From: DAIMFL01 sp964372215
Lineage (GTDB): Bacteria > Pseudomonadota > Alphaproteobacteria > Dongiales > Dongiaceae
DNA: 64,000 nucleotides
Assembly: GCA_964372215.1 (NCBI GenBank)
Contig: CAYJQC010000014.1
Location: 62,001-126,000, forward strand
Direction: 5' to 3'
The position numbers and the translations under genes were made by a program. The notes beneath the pieces were generated by a model. It saw only the letters and a program-made list of their open reading frames with translations, was not told the origin of the DNA and searched no databases. Position 1 is the stretch's first letter. Every line of letters starts with the position of its first letter. This document shows positions 19,155-28,014 of the stretch, piece after piece.

Positions 19155-20326
19155 AGCGCCTCCGGTTGCTGCAACAGACGATCGACTTCCGCCAGGAACA
19201 GCGCGCCGCGGTGGCCGTCGCTGACCCGGTGGTCGGCGGCGAGGCTGGCACGAACCACGGGGTGCACCGCGAGCGCGCCATCTACCGCCCAGGGGCGCTC
19301 CACCAGCTTGCCGAAGCCGACGATGGCAACCTGCGGCGGATAGATCACCGCCTGGATCCCCTCGACCCCGCGCTCGCCCAGGCTGGTCACGGTGATCGTT
19401 GGATCGGACAGCTCGGAGCTGCGCAGCGTTCCCGCGCGCACCCGCGCCACCAGATCGCGCAGCGCCCGCATGAGATCGTCGAGATCCCGCTCGGCGGTGT
19501 CGTGGATCGCCGGTGCCACCAGGCCGCCGCCGCGGATCGCCACCGCCATGCCGACATGGACAGCCGCGCTCGGCCGGAACGCCCCGTCGACATGGAAGCC
19601 GTTCAGCTCGGGCGCCTTGCGGAGCCCGAGCGCCACCGCCTTCAGCAGCAGCGCGCCGAGCAGCAGCCGCTCGGCCGGCGGGCGCGCCGCGTTGGTCGCG
19701 GCGAGCCAGCGTTGCGCCGGCAGCATGTCGATGGTGGTCTCCAGGTAGTAGTGCGGTATCTCGCGCTTCGACCGCGCCATGGCCGCGGCGATCGCCTGGC
19801 GCATGGCGTCGAGATCGAGGCCGCGTCGCGGCGCCGCCGCCGCATCTTTCCGGCCGGCTGCGACCGCCTCCACATCGGTGCTCACCACCGCGCCGCCGGG
19901 ACCGCTGCCTTTCAGCCCGACGAGGTCGACGCCGCGCTCGCCGGCGATACGCCGCGCCGCCGGCGATGCCCGGGTCGACCCGGCTGGTGGCGGTGCCGCC
20001 GGTGACGCGGCAGGTTTCGGTGCGGCAGGCGGCGGCGCGGGCGTTTCGGCTGCGGCCGGATTCGCTGGAGCCGCCGGTCGTACGGCCGCGTCCCCGCCCG
20101 ACAGCCGGGCGAGCGCTGTGCCGACCGGCACGGTGCTGCCCGGCGCCACCAACAGTTCTTCGATCGTCCCGTCCTCGAAGATCTCGATCTCGATGGCGCC
20201 CTTCTGGGTCTCGACCACCGCCACGATGTCGCCGCGCTTCACCGCGTCGCCCGGCTTCTTCAGCCATTCAACCAGGGTCCCGGCCTCCATGTCGGCGCCC
20301 AGCGAGGGCATGCGGAACTCGCTCAT
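19151..20326 (-). CDS. 2-oxoacid dehydrogenase E2 (dihydrolipoyl acyltransferase)
   Basis: Encodes 391 residues. An N-terminal lipoyl domain carries the lipoyl lysine K42 in VETQKGAIE. An Ala/Pro linker (about 80-115), a peripheral subunit-binding domain (about 118-155, SPAARRIAGERGVDL) and the catalytic domain follow. The catalytic motif DHRVSDG has H366 and D370. A single lipoyl domain and this length fit pyruvate, acetoin or branched-chain complexes. The substrate is not decided by sequence. Both gene ends overlap their neighbours by 4 bp. Confidence 0.93.
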   Translation of the reverse strand: MSEFRMPSLGADMEAGTLVEWLKKPGDAVKRGDIVAVVETQKGAIEIEIFEDGTIEELLVAPGSTVPVGTALARLSGGDAAVRPAAPANPAAAETPAPPPAAPKPAASPAAPPPAGSTRASPAARRIAGERGVDLVGLKGSGPGGAVVSTDVEAVAAGRKDAAAAPRRGLDLDAMRQAIAAAMARSKREIPHYYLETTIDMLPAQRWLAATNAARPPAERLLLGALLLKAVALGLRKAPELNGFHVDGAFRPSAAVHVGMAVAIRGGGLVAPAIHDTAERDLDDLMRALRDLVARVRAGTLRSSELSDPTITVTSLGERGVEGIQAVIYPPQVAIVGFGKLVERPWAVDGALAVHPVVRASLAADHRVSDGHRGALFLAEVDRLLQQPEAL

Positions 20327-21318
20327 GCCTTGCCCAGGGTCGCCTTGGCCGCGGCGACGATCGTCGCCGGCTGCGGCAGCGCCGCCTGCTCGAGATGCTG
20401 GGGATAGGGGATCGGCACCTCGGCGCTGCACACCCGGCCGACCGGCGCGTCGAGATTCCAGAAGCAATCCTCGGCGATGCGGGCGCTGATCTCGGCCGAC
20501 AGCCCCCCGGTGCGCCAGCCCTCGTCGATCACCACCGCGCGGCGGGTGCGAGTCACCGATGCAGCCACCGTCTCGCTGTCGAGCGGACGCAGGCTGCGCA
20601 GGTCGATGACTTCCGCCTCGACGCCGTCCCGAGCCAGCGTATCGGCCGCCGTAAGCACCTTCGGCAGGGAGCCGCCATAGGTCACCAGGGTGACGTCGCG
20701 CCCGCGGCGCCGCACCGCCGCGCCATCGAGCGGCACCGGCCCGGCATCGACGGCCAGGGTGCCGCCCATGTTGTAGAGCATGACATGCTCGAAAATGATC
20801 ACCGGGTCGGGGTCCTCGAGCGCACTCCACAGCATGCCGCGGGCGTCCTCGAGGGTCGCCGGCGCCACCACCTTCAGGCCCGGCACATGGGCGTACCAGC
20901 CCTCCAGGCTGTGCGAATGCTGGGCGGCGAGCTGGCGTCCGGCGCCGGTCGCCATGCGGATCACCACCGGCACGCTGAACTGACCGCCGGACATGTGGCG
21001 GATGGTGGCGGCGTTGTTGACGATCTGGTCGAGCGCGAGAAGGCTGAAATTCACGGTCATGACCTCGACGATCGGCCGCATCCCGCCCATCGCCGCGCCG
21101 ATGCCGGCGCCGACGAAGGCCGATTCCGAAAGCGGCGTGTCGCGGATCCGCTCCGGCCCGAACTCCGCCAGCAGCCCCTTGCTGACGGCGTAGCAGCCGC
21201 CGTAATGGCCGACATCCTCGCCCATCAGGAACACCCGGGCGTCGCGGCCGAGGGCATCGCGGAGCGCCGTGCGCACCGCCTCGCGATAGGTGGTCTCGAC
21301 CGGAGCGGCCGCGCTCAT
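20323..21318 (-). CDS. 2-oxoacid dehydrogenase E1 component, beta subunit
   Basis: Encodes 331 residues of the transketolase-like E1-beta family (pyruvate/acetoin type). Landmarks are MGEDVGHYGG (32-41), TPLSESAFVGAGIGAA, and HSHSLEGWYAHVPGLKVV, followed by the C-terminal domain with VIDEGWRTGG. With E1-alpha it decarboxylates a 2-oxoacid using thiamine diphosphate. The start overlaps the E1-alpha stop by 4 bp. Confidence 0.94.
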   Translation of the reverse strand: MSAAAPVETTYREAVRTALRDALGRDARVFLMGEDVGHYGGCYAVSKGLLAEFGPERIRDTPLSESAFVGAGIGAAMGGMRPIVEVMTVNFSLLALDQIVNNAATIRHMSGGQFSVPVVIRMATGAGRQLAAQHSHSLEGWYAHVPGLKVVAPATLEDARGMLWSALEDPDPVIIFEHVMLYNMGGTLAVDAGPVPLDGAAVRRRGRDVTLVTYGGSLPKVLTAADTLARDGVEAEVIDLRSLRPLDSETVAASVTRTRRAVVIDEGWRTGGLSAEISARIAEDCFWNLDAPVGRVCSAEVPIPYPQHLEQAALPQPATIVAAAKATLGKA

Positions 21319-22303
21319 GGCCGCGCCGCCGCGGTGTAGACATCGCGGGTCAGCGTCTCCACCGGCTCCCAGGTGCCGGCCTCGGCGAAGGCGACCGAGG
21401 CTTCGACCTCGGCCGCGGTCTCGCGTTCCATGGCCTCGAGATCGGCGTCGTGCAGCGTGCCGGTCTCGCGCAGCCAGGCCTGGTACCGGACGATCGGGCC
21501 CTTCTGCTTCCAGGCCTCCACCTCCGCCTTGTCGCGGTAGAGCTGGGCATCGAACATCGAGTGGGCGCGCAGGCGATAGGTGCGACATTCCAGGAATTGC
21601 GGCCCGCCGCCGGCGCGAACCGCCGCGACGGCGCGGTTGGCGGCCGCCTCCACCGCCACCACGTCCATGCCGTCGACCGCTTCGGCGGGGATGTTGTAGC
21701 TGGCCGCCTTGGCGTGGATGTCGATCTGGGATTCCGACAGCGCCAGCGCAGTGCCCATGGCGTAGAGGTTGTTCTCGCAGACGAACAGCACCGGCAGTTT
21801 CCACAAGGCTGCCAAATTGAGGCTCTCGTGGAACTCGCCCTCGGCGACGGCGCCTTCCCCGAAGAAGCAGGCGGTGACGTTGGCCCGCTCCTGCATCCTG
21901 TCGGCCAGCGCCAGGCCGATGGCAAGCGGCAGGCCGCCACCGACGATGGCGTTTCCGCCGTAGAAGCGGCTGGCGGCGTCGAAGATGTGCATGGAGCCGC
22001 CGCGACCACGGCTGCAGCCTTCCTGCTTGCCGTACATCTCGGCCATGATCGTGGTCATCGGCACCCCGCGCGCGATCGCGTGGCCATGCTCGCGATAGGT
22101 CGCGACCACCGCGTCGCCGGGCCCGAGATTGCGCATGACGCCGACCGCATTGGCCTCCTCGCCGATATAGAGATGCAGGAAGCCGCGGATCTTCTCCTGC
22201 TGGTACAGCTCGGCACAGCGTTCCTCGAAGCGGCGGATGCGCAGCATCTGGCGCAGCAGGTCGAGCATATGCTCGCGGCTCAGGTGCGGCTTTGCGCTCG
22301 CGC

Positions 22304-22307
<4 letters not shown>
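21315..22307 (-). CDS. 2-oxoacid dehydrogenase E1 component, alpha subunit
   Basis: Encodes 330 residues of the PdhA/AcoA family. The thiamine diphosphate/Mg motif appears as GEG (150-152) to ENN (178-180), with Glu where most members have Asp (GDG). The phosphorylation-loop-like segment RAHSMFDAQLYR and GGSMHIFD are typical. The ATG at 22307 overlaps the stop of the acyl-CoA synthetase gene by 4 bp. Whether the GEG variant is a subfamily trait could be settled by alignment. Confidence 0.94.
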
Positions 22308-24061
<1,754 letters not shown>

Positions 24062-24146
24062 GACAGCTCCTCCCGCCTGGGTCGCCGAGGGCCGCACGGC
24101 GCTGCTTCAGGCAGCAGAAGTGTGACCGCCGCGCGGGCCGGCGGCG

Positions 24147-24160
24147 TTGACCTAGGTCAA
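24147..24160. promoter_or_regulatory. FNR/FixK-type box between acyl-CoA synthetase and trxC
   Basis: TTGACCTAGGTCAA is a perfect 14-bp palindrome with the TTGAY-N4-RTCAA pattern of FNR, FixK and ANR sites. It lies 86 bp from the GTG of the acyl-CoA synthetase gene on the minus strand and 91 bp from trxC on the plus strand, so one site could serve both. Low-oxygen control is inferred. Confidence 0.75.
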
Positions 24161-24251
24161 GATACCGGCGCCGGCCCTTGGGCAATCCCGACTGCACCCC
24201 CATCTATGGCACAGGGCATCCCCACCGCACGGCCCAGGAGCAGCCTGTCCG

Positions 24252-24689
24252 ATGTCAGAGTCCATTCACATCGTCTGCCCGCATTGCGATGCGGTAAATC
24301 GCATGGCCGAGGCCCGCCTCGACCAGCGGGGCAAGTGCGGCAAATGCCACCTGCCGCTATTCGAGGGCCATCCGGTCGAGGTCGACGCGGCCCGATTCGA
24401 GCGCCATGTCGGCAAGAGCGGAATCCCGATCCTCGTCGATTTCTGGGCGCCCTGGTGCGGCCCCTGCCGGTTGATGGCGCCGGAGTTCGAGAAGGCGGCG
24501 GAACGGCTCGAACCGGGGATGCGGCTGCTCAAGGTCGATGCCGAGGCCGAGCCGGGAATCGCCGCACGGCTGCGCATCCGCAGCATTCCGACCCTGGTCC
24601 TGTTCAGTGGCGGGCGGGAACGCGCCCGCACCGCCGGCGCGATGAACTTATCCGGCTTGGTTTCCTGGGTCAGTGCACAGGCGCGCTGA
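24252..24689 (+). CDS. trxC: Thioredoxin 2 (TrxC)
   Basis: Encodes 145 residues. An N-terminal zinc ribbon with CPHC (9-12) and CGKC (29-32) precedes a thioredoxin fold with active site WCGPC (68-72) and the cis-proline loop SIPTL. This is the TrxC architecture, a cytosolic disulfide reductase usually tied to stress. Divergent from the acyl-CoA synthetase operon across a shared FNR/FixK-type box. Confidence 0.95.
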   Translation: MSESIHIVCPHCDAVNRMAEARLDQRGKCGKCHLPLFEGHPVEVDAARFERHVGKSGIPILVDFWAPWCGPCRLMAPEFEKAAERLEPGMRLLKVDAEAEPGIAARLRIRSIPTLVLFSGGRERARTAGAMNLSGLVSWVSAQAR

Positions 24690-25025
24690 GGGGGCAAACA
24701 TCGTCCAACGGCGACGAAACAACGAGACCCGCACATGTCGGCAAGCCGGCCGCGTGTTCCGAGCGTTCGGCGCGCCCCTTCGGCAGCAGCTCCTCGCGCG
24801 TCGGCATGTCCGCGGCTCCTCTCCTGCCCGGTTTTCAGAAGACCCGATAAACCCCTGTTGTTGCTTGACTCAGGTCGAGGCCGGCGGCTCCTGGCCGGAG
24901 TACCGAGATGCGCGGCCCGGTGCGAATGCTGTACGCCGCCGGGCAACGGGCGCTAGGCTGTTGGACTAGCTATTGAGCCAAACGGCGCGACCCGATCAAA
25001 CCATTGCCGGAGGCCACGACCAACA
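24690..25025. other. Intergenic region upstream of the stress/hibernation gene block
   Basis: No convincing gene lies here; an open frame of 98 codons starts inside trxC and has no family resemblance. The region holds an FNR-like box at 24865-24878 and a GGAGG Shine-Dalgarno just before 25026. It is the likely promoter region of the block that follows. Confidence 0.6.
24865..24878 (+). promoter_or_regulatory. Candidate FNR/FixK-type box
   Basis: TTGAC-TCAG-GTCGA differs from a perfect inverted repeat by one base (GTCGA in place of GTCAA). It lies about 150 bp upstream of the first gene of the HPF/USP/PCMT block. No clear -10 hexamer was found at the class II spacing. Confidence 0.42.
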
Positions 25026-25271
25026 ATGACGACCGTCACCCGCGAACAGGTCACCGAAATCGTCGGTCGGATCAACGATGCCCGGATTGCTGAAATCATC
25101 GGCACCGGCGCCACCGCGGCCGAAGTGACCGAGGCTTTTGCCTGGCTGAGCGAGGACGAATATCTCGGCGACGATCTGGAAAAGCCGCTCAGCGGCGTGC
25201 TGAACCAGATCTACGAGATCCTGCGCGCCGACGAACCCGAGTGGGAGGAAGACTGCGCGCCGCGTGATTGA
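25026..25271 (+). CDS. Small acidic hypothetical protein (81 aa)
   Basis: Encodes 81 residues preceded by a GGAGG Shine-Dalgarno. It is very acidic and mostly helical by appearance (TEIVGRINDARIAEIIGTG, then VTEAFAWLSEDEYLGDDL). I do not recognise a named family. It is the first gene of the block with the ribosome hibernation factor and universal stress proteins, so a role in low-oxygen or stationary-phase physiology is a guess from position only. Confidence 0.75.
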   Translation: MTTVTREQVTEIVGRINDARIAEIIGTGATAAEVTEAFAWLSEDEYLGDDLEKPLSGVLNQIYEILRADEPEWEEDCAPRD

Positions 25272-25317
25272 GGCACGCGATTCCGGCTACCGAACATCCA
25301 CAACCGAGCGAGGCATC

Positions 25318-25905
25318 ATGAACGAAAGCATCACGTTTCCCCTGGAAGTCGCCTTCCGCGACATCTCCCATTCCGACGCCGTCGAGGCGCGCATCCGCAA
25401 GGAGGCCGCGAAGCTGCAGCGCTTTCACCAGCGCATCACCAACTGCCGGGTGGTGGTGGCGGCGCCCGACCGTCACAAGCACAAGGGCAAGCTCTATTTC
25501 GTGAAGGTCCAGATCACCGTTCCAAATGGCAATCTATGGGTCAACCGGCGCTCGCCGTACAATCATGCGCATGAGGACGTCTACGTGGCGATCCGCGACG
25601 CCTTCAATGCCGCGACGCGCCGGCTCGAGGACGAGGTCAGCCGCAGGCTCAACAAGGAGACAAAGCGCCATGAAACGCCGCCACACGGCGTGGTCACGCG
25701 TCTGTTCCTCGACCAGGGCTACGGATTTCTTCGCACGCCCGACGAGCGCGAAATCTACTTCAACGACCAGAGTGTGGTAAACGACGGGTTCAAGCGCCTG
25801 GGAGTCGGCAGCGAAGTCCGCTATGTCCTTGCCCCCGACGACGGTCCCCAGGGACCGCAAGCCAGCACGGTGAAGCCGATCGGCAAGCATCACCTGGTCG
25901 GCTGA
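25318..25905 (+). CDS. HPF/RaiA ribosome hibernation factor fused to a cold-shock domain
   Basis: Encodes 195 residues. Residues 5-112 form an S30AE/HPF-like domain (beta-alpha-beta pattern, KLYFVKVQITVPNG and a basic helix). Residues about 122-187 form a cold-shock-like OB fold with HGVVTRLFLDQGYGFLR (RNP1-like GYGFLR at 134-139) and RNP2-like EIYFND (145-150). HPF proteins inactivate ribosomes in quiescent cells; the added CSD could bind rRNA or mRNA. The start at 25318 fits both the family N-terminus and the GAGCGAGG upstream. The longer frame would overlap the previous gene. Confidence 0.9.
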   Translation: MNESITFPLEVAFRDISHSDAVEARIRKEAAKLQRFHQRITNCRVVVAAPDRHKHKGKLYFVKVQITVPNGNLWVNRRSPYNHAHEDVYVAIRDAFNAATRRLEDEVSRRLNKETKRHETPPHGVVTRLFLDQGYGFLRTPDEREIYFNDQSVVNDGFKRLGVGSEVRYVLAPDDGPQGPQASTVKPIGKHHLVG

Positions 25906-25944
25906 TACGACGAAGCAAGAAGCACAACAAAGAGGAGGCCCCGA

Positions 25945-26394
25945 ATGTTCCGCCACATCCTGGTCGCCGTGGACGGTTCCAAGCACGCCACGCGCGCCGC
26001 CGTCGCCGCCATCGACATGGCTCAACGCTACGGCTCCGCTTTGGAGGTCATAACCGTGGTGAAGAAGCCATCCGCCGAGATCTCCGAGCAGCTGCGACAC
26101 TACATGGAGGTGGAGAACATTCCCGCGACGCTCGACGAGATGGTGGACCGCCGCAGCAAGGAGGTCCTGGCCCAGGTCGAGGAACACGCGCAGAAGAAGG
26201 GCCTGACGAAGATCATCAAGGTGGCGAAGACCGGGCAGCCCGCCCGCACCATCGTCGCCCACGCCAAGCAGATCGGCGCCGACCTGATCGTCATGGGCAG
26301 CCGCGGGCTGGGAGACATCGAGGGCCTGCTGCTCGGCAGCGTCTCGCACAAGGTGAGCGCGCTGGCCGAGTGCAGCTGCCTGACGGTGCGCTGA
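25945..26394 (+). CDS. Universal stress protein (UspA family)
   Basis: Encodes 149 residues, a single Usp domain. The ATP-binding signature G118-x2-G121-x9-G131-S132 (GSRGLGDIEGLLLGS) is intact, so it is probably of the nucleotide-binding type. It lies 39 bp after the hibernation-factor gene with a GAGGAGG Shine-Dalgarno. Such genes are commonly induced under low oxygen or growth arrest. Confidence 0.93.
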   Translation: MFRHILVAVDGSKHATRAAVAAIDMAQRYGSALEVITVVKKPSAEISEQLRHYMEVENIPATLDEMVDRRSKEVLAQVEEHAQKKGLTKIIKVAKTGQPARTIVAHAKQIGADLIVMGSRGLGDIEGLLLGSVSHKVSALAECSCLTVR

Positions 26395-26436
26395 GGCGGT
26401 ACGCGCCGAGGCGGCGCGACCTGCCGGAGAGAGGAC

Positions 26437-27105
26437 GTGGCCGAAACGCTGGAACCGTCGCATGCGGAGATGCTCCGCGAGATCGCCGAGGAGGCGCGCG
26501 CGACCGCCGCCTATACCGGCCGGCCCGGCTTCGGCACGCGGGTGATGGCGGCCCTGCGCACGGTGAATCGCAGCACGTTCGTGCCGCCATCGGAGCAGGC
26601 CCTCGCCTATGTGAACGGGCCGCTGCCGATCGGCCATGGCCAGACCATCTCGCAGCCCTACATCGTCGCGCTGATGACCGACCTGATCGACCCCGAACCC
26701 GGCGACGTGGTGCTGGAGATCGGCACCGGCTCGGGCTATCAGGCGGCGATCCTCGGCGAGCTGGTCGGCGCGGTCTACAGCATCGAAGTGGTGCCCGAGC
26801 TGGCGACCCGGGCGGCACAGCTCCTGGCCCGCCTGGGCTACACCAACGTCCACTTGAAAAGCGGCGATGGCAATGCCGGCTGGCCCGAGCATGGCCCCTA
26901 TGACGGCATCCTGGTGACCGCGGGCGGCCCCAGGATTCCGCCGGCCCTGGTCGCGCAGCTCAAGCCCGGCGGACGCATGGTGATCCCGATCGGCACCTGG
27001 CCGCATGGCCAGGAACTCACCCTGGTCGACAAGGACGAAGACGGCAGGGTTCACGAACGCGCCATCCTGCCGGTCGCCTTCGTGCCGCTGATCGAGAAAG
27101 CCTAG
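26437..27105 (+). CDS. pcm: Protein-L-isoaspartate O-methyltransferase
   Basis: Encodes 222 residues from a GTG start with a GAGAGAGGA Shine-Dalgarno. PCMT repairs isoaspartyl residues in aged proteins using S-adenosylmethionine. Landmarks are GQTISQPYIVALMTDLI, the SAM motif VLEIGTGSGYQAAIL, and the C-terminal GGRMVIPIG. Last gene of the plus-strand stress block. It converges with the tandem-Usp gene. Confidence 0.92.
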   Translation: MAETLEPSHAEMLREIAEEARATAAYTGRPGFGTRVMAALRTVNRSTFVPPSEQALAYVNGPLPIGHGQTISQPYIVALMTDLIDPEPGDVVLEIGTGSGYQAAILGELVGAVYSIEVVPELATRAAQLLARLGYTNVHLKSGDGNAGWPEHGPYDGILVTAGGPRIPPALVAQLKPGGRMVIPIGTWPHGQELTLVDKDEDGRVHERAILPVAFVPLIEKA

Positions 27106-27135
27106 CGGCGACCCGCAGCCTGACCCGCCGGCCGG

Positions 27136-28014
27136 TCAAGCCGCGCTGTGGCCGCGGCGCACCAGCAGGACCGGGCAGCCGACGCATTCGACGATCGGCG
27201 CCAGCGCCGCGTCGGCCGCGCCGCCGGATGCGACGCCGATCACCAGCAGCCGCGGACGCTCCGCCTCGATCACCGGCAGGATGGCGGCGCAGCCGGTCCC
27301 GCGCATCCGCCGAAAGGCGAGGTCGAGCCTGGAGCCGCGCAGGCGCCGGCGCACCGCCGCCTCGTGCTCCGCGGCCGCGTCGCCGTCGTCGGCAACCAGG
27401 AAAACCAGCAGGCGGCCACCGTCATCGTCGGCGACCCGCGCCGCGACCGCGAGCGCGTCCCCCGCCACTTCGGAGCCGTCATAGGCGAGCGCCACCGCTT
27501 CGCCGGCGACGGTTCCGGACACGCCGAACAGCAGCGAGGCCGAACTGCGCACGCTTAGGGCACGGGCGGCCCAGCCGAGCCGGGCGCGGCCGGTGAAGGG
27601 TCCGATCGACCTGCCCACCGCGATCAGGTCGGCCTCCAGAGCGGCCGAAACCAGCTCGGCATCCACCGTGCCGCGGGCAACCCGGAACGACCAGGGGATC
27701 TGCAGCCGGCCGGCCGCCTCGGCCAGCGCCCGCCGCGCCATCGCCGCCTGCGCCTTGAGCTCGCGCTCGATCGTCGGCGCATCCAGGCTGCGGCCGACGC
27801 GCGTGCCGAGATTGACCTCGCGGGCGAACGGCAGCTCGGCCAGCTTGAACAGATTGGCATCCTCGACGAACAGCCCGGCAAGCTGCGCCTGCAGCCGCTT
27901 GGCCATCTGGGCCGCCATCTCGAGGGCGGCCAGGCTCTCCCGCGAGGTGTCGAGCGCAACCAGGATTCGCCGGAAGACCACACGCTCGAGATCGTCGACC
28001 GGGCGCTCGGCCAT
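27136..28014 (-). CDS. Tandem-domain universal stress protein
   Basis: Encodes 292 residues with two Usp domains. The first starts at RRILVALDTSRESLAAL and the second at EAVALAYDGSEVAGDAL. The canonical G-x2-G-x9-GS motif is poorly kept in both, so ATP binding is uncertain. The ATG at 28014 gives better spacing from the GGAGAG Shine-Dalgarno than the GTG at 28017. It overlaps the stop of the Lon-like protease gene and is translationally coupled to it. Confidence 0.88.
   Translation of the reverse strand: MAERPVDDLERVVFRRILVALDTSRESLAALEMAAQMAKRLQAQLAGLFVEDANLFKLAELPFAREVNLGTRVGRSLDAPTIERELKAQAAMARRALAEAAGRLQIPWSFRVARGTVDAELVSAALEADLIAVGRSIGPFTGRARLGWAARALSVRSSASLLFGVSGTVAGEAVALAYDGSEVAGDALAVAARVADDDGGRLLVFLVADDGDAAAEHEAAVRRRLRGSRLDLAFRRMRGTGCAAILPVIEAERPRLLVIGVASGGAADAALAPIVECVGCPVLLVRRGHSAA

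Noticed and set aside
24673..24969. A 98-codon plus-strand frame between trxC and the next gene
   Set aside because: It starts inside trxC, is Arg-rich, has no Shine-Dalgarno and overlaps the candidate FNR-like box.
27119..27138. TGACC-CGCCGGCC-GGTCA as a bidirectional terminator between pcm and the tandem-Usp gene
   Set aside because: The stem is short, has no T tract on either strand and overlaps the stop of the tandem-Usp gene, so it was not listed as a feature.
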